Source: Nyssa sinensis (Eukaryota; Streptophyta; Magnoliopsida; Cornales; Nyssaceae). From it: a stretch of DNA of 64,000 nt. The translations under genes were made by a program, and so were the position numbers. The notes beneath the pieces were generated by a model. It made no database searches and was not told the DNA's origin. It was given only the letters and a program-made list of their open reading frames with translations. The stretch lies in NCBI GenBank assembly GCA_008638375.1, contig CM018047.1, forward strand, positions 48,033,679 through 48,097,678, written 5' to 3'. Below are positions 63,201 through 64,000 of this stretch, piece after piece; within the stretch, counting starts at the first letter, position 1, and every line of letters starts with the position of its first letter.

Positions 63201-63371
63201 AATAGGGGATGGAGATTGGAGGGAATAATTAAGACTCAAACTATCAATATTAAGATCAGTTTGGGATATGGTGTTGTATATTTCGGTTTCAGTTGTCGGA
63301 ACTTCATGCGCAAGAGCAGCAACAGCATTATCTGATAATACATATCTCAGGCTCTCATCATGCACACGAGC
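57235..63371 (-). CDS. RRP6L3: RRP6-like 3 / EXD2-type 3'-5' exonuclease, C-terminal part (5' end outside window)
   Basis: Probably the C-terminal two-thirds of a nuclease acting in RNA or DNA processing. Exons are 63371-62863, 62729-62231, 61096-60414 and 57307-57235, with a 3.1-kb last intron. They give 1764 nt and 587 aa in frame, ending KKVSAAAEG-stop. The first exon opens ARVHDESLRYVLSD, as in the HRDC region after the DEDD exonuclease domain of RRP6 proteins; the DEDD domain itself must lie beyond 64000. Then come SPVYHNCRIYANDGRLLCYC and a Cys/His cluster, CVGC (window residues 213/216), HRSHD (246) and CVDCH (252-256), an HNH-like zinc site also found at the C-terminus of animal EXD2. 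RWRQVFVEAIHPRFLPGGW near the end also matches EXD2. The middle (exon 61096-60414) is Ser/Asn-rich and variable. The minus strand of 64000-63998 (ATG, then GTAGCC) may be the end of the preceding exon (Met before ARV). Confidence 0.9.
58163..58477 (+). mobile_element. TRIM element in the last intron of the RRP6L3-like gene
   Basis: A 315-bp miniature LTR element. The 74-bp LTRs at 58163-58236 and 58404-58477 share TTCTCTGA(T/C)A(G/A)CTTAAGCTTTT and begin TGTT(G/C)AG. The first ends TTTAACA and is followed at once by TGGTATTAGAGTC, a near-perfect Met-tRNA primer-binding site. GTGAGGGGAG precedes the second LTR as the polypurine tract. Flanks GACTA and AACTA are a 4/5 duplication. It lies antisense to the host gene and differs in sequence from the TRIM at 27-377. 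Confidence 0.82.
59021..59043. repeat. (TA)n microsatellite
   Basis: A TA tract in the 3.1-kb last intron of the RRP6L3-like gene. Confidence 0.85.
59915..60045. repeat. Remnant of a GGGATGGG-type repeat
   Basis: Contains GGCTGGGGATGGGATGG and, further on, TTCATTCCCGATCCTCCTCC. Its composition and motifs resemble the block at 55965-56370. No termini are defined. Confidence 0.3.
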
Positions 63372-64000
63372 CTGAAAGGAAATACATACAACAAAGTGAA
63401 CTCAAAGAATATAAAAGAAATTTGCAACTTTCCCCATACCACTATAAAGATAAAAAGAGGTGCAATCATATGATAAGAGGAAATATTGAATATGTGGAAA
63501 CTGGAAAAGTAACTGAACTCTTTTGTTCAAGAAAGGCCAACAAAAGTAATTCTCCAATAAGAATGTTAGAAGGAAATATTAAAAAAAAAGGTATATCTTC
63601 ATTGGAATCACCAACTTTTTTTTAGGTAAGTAAAATTTTATTGAACACCCGCCAGAGGGGGTGAACCCATGAACAAAAAAGGGAAGCCCACTCAACTAAT
63701 GCTCTAATCCCCCAAAAACTGTACAAAAGAATAAACAAAGTTTTCAATAATTCTTCCTCTTCAAAAATTCTTTTATTTATTTCCCAACATAAGCACCAAA
63801 ACAAGCATAGAGGTGCCAACAACCAAACCTTCCTAATGCTCCTAATATTATTGATAATGTTCTGAAAAGATTTTAAAACAAACAGATATGCCTAGATAAA
63901 TAATTTCTCTCAAATAATATTGCAGATAGTAGCTACAGAGACAAAGGAATTGACATAAAGTAGAGCAGCAAAGGGTTAAGCAGCCTGCCTTGGCTACCAT

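Noticed and set aside
63610..63840. Possible LINE or SINE 3' end starting in a T run
   Set aside because: The T-rich start and following sequence suggest a retroposed tail, but I could not define a second end, duplication or family, so it was left out.

Overview
This is a gene-sparse, AT-rich stretch of a eudicot plant nuclear genome. The evidence is many-exon genes with GT-AG introns, proteins that read as plant families, and introns and spacers full of plant LTR, TRIM, hAT, PIF/Harbinger and Mutator-type elements. I cannot name the species; the repeat content is what I would expect of a woody eudicot. No bacterial-style operon, CRISPR array, tRNA or rRNA gene was recognised.

Layout. 27-377: a complete TRIM retroelement. 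2556-7297 (minus): a seven-exon MATE/DTX transporter. 7.5-18 kb: AT-rich spacer holding a non-autonomous copia-type LTR element (10753-16037) that is itself split by a 2.6 kb gypsy-like solo LTR (12185-14804). 18286-24128 (minus): a seven-exon SPARK-type GPI-anchored protein resembling Arabidopsis At1g61900. The MATE gene resembles its Arabidopsis neighbour At1g61890, so this looks like an old gene pair pushed apart by transposons. 24.6-31.5 kb: repeats, a duplicated 0.47 kb block, a Tourist-like MITE and one unidentified protein-like fragment (about 30.24-30.53 kb, minus). 31753-32166 (plus): a one-exon gene for a small, probably myristoylated protein. 34321-43313 (minus): a complete 20-exon mitochondrial-type aconitase, 997 aa. 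43.7-50 kb: AT-rich spacer with a hAT element and a Mutator-like foldback. 50132-56860 (plus): a decayed Ty1/copia element carrying nested insertions in its 5' LTR and its RNase H region. 57235-64000 (minus): the last exons of an RRP6-like-3 / EXD2-type 3'-5' exonuclease gene whose 5' part lies beyond the window; its last intron holds a second TRIM.

The genes are independent housekeeping or transport genes rather than a pathway. All exon models were joined by hand from GT-AG sites and keep reading frame from end to end (511, 447, 997 and 587-codon partial proteins). The most unusual gene-level feature is a whole-intron tandem duplication inside the aconitase gene (36304-36485), which leaves a 10-nt candidate microexon between two near-identical 81-bp introns. 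Aconitase also has an internal ATG in a full Kozak context exactly where cytosolic aconitases begin. I found no convincing new multi-gene system; the novelty is in gene structure and transposon layering.
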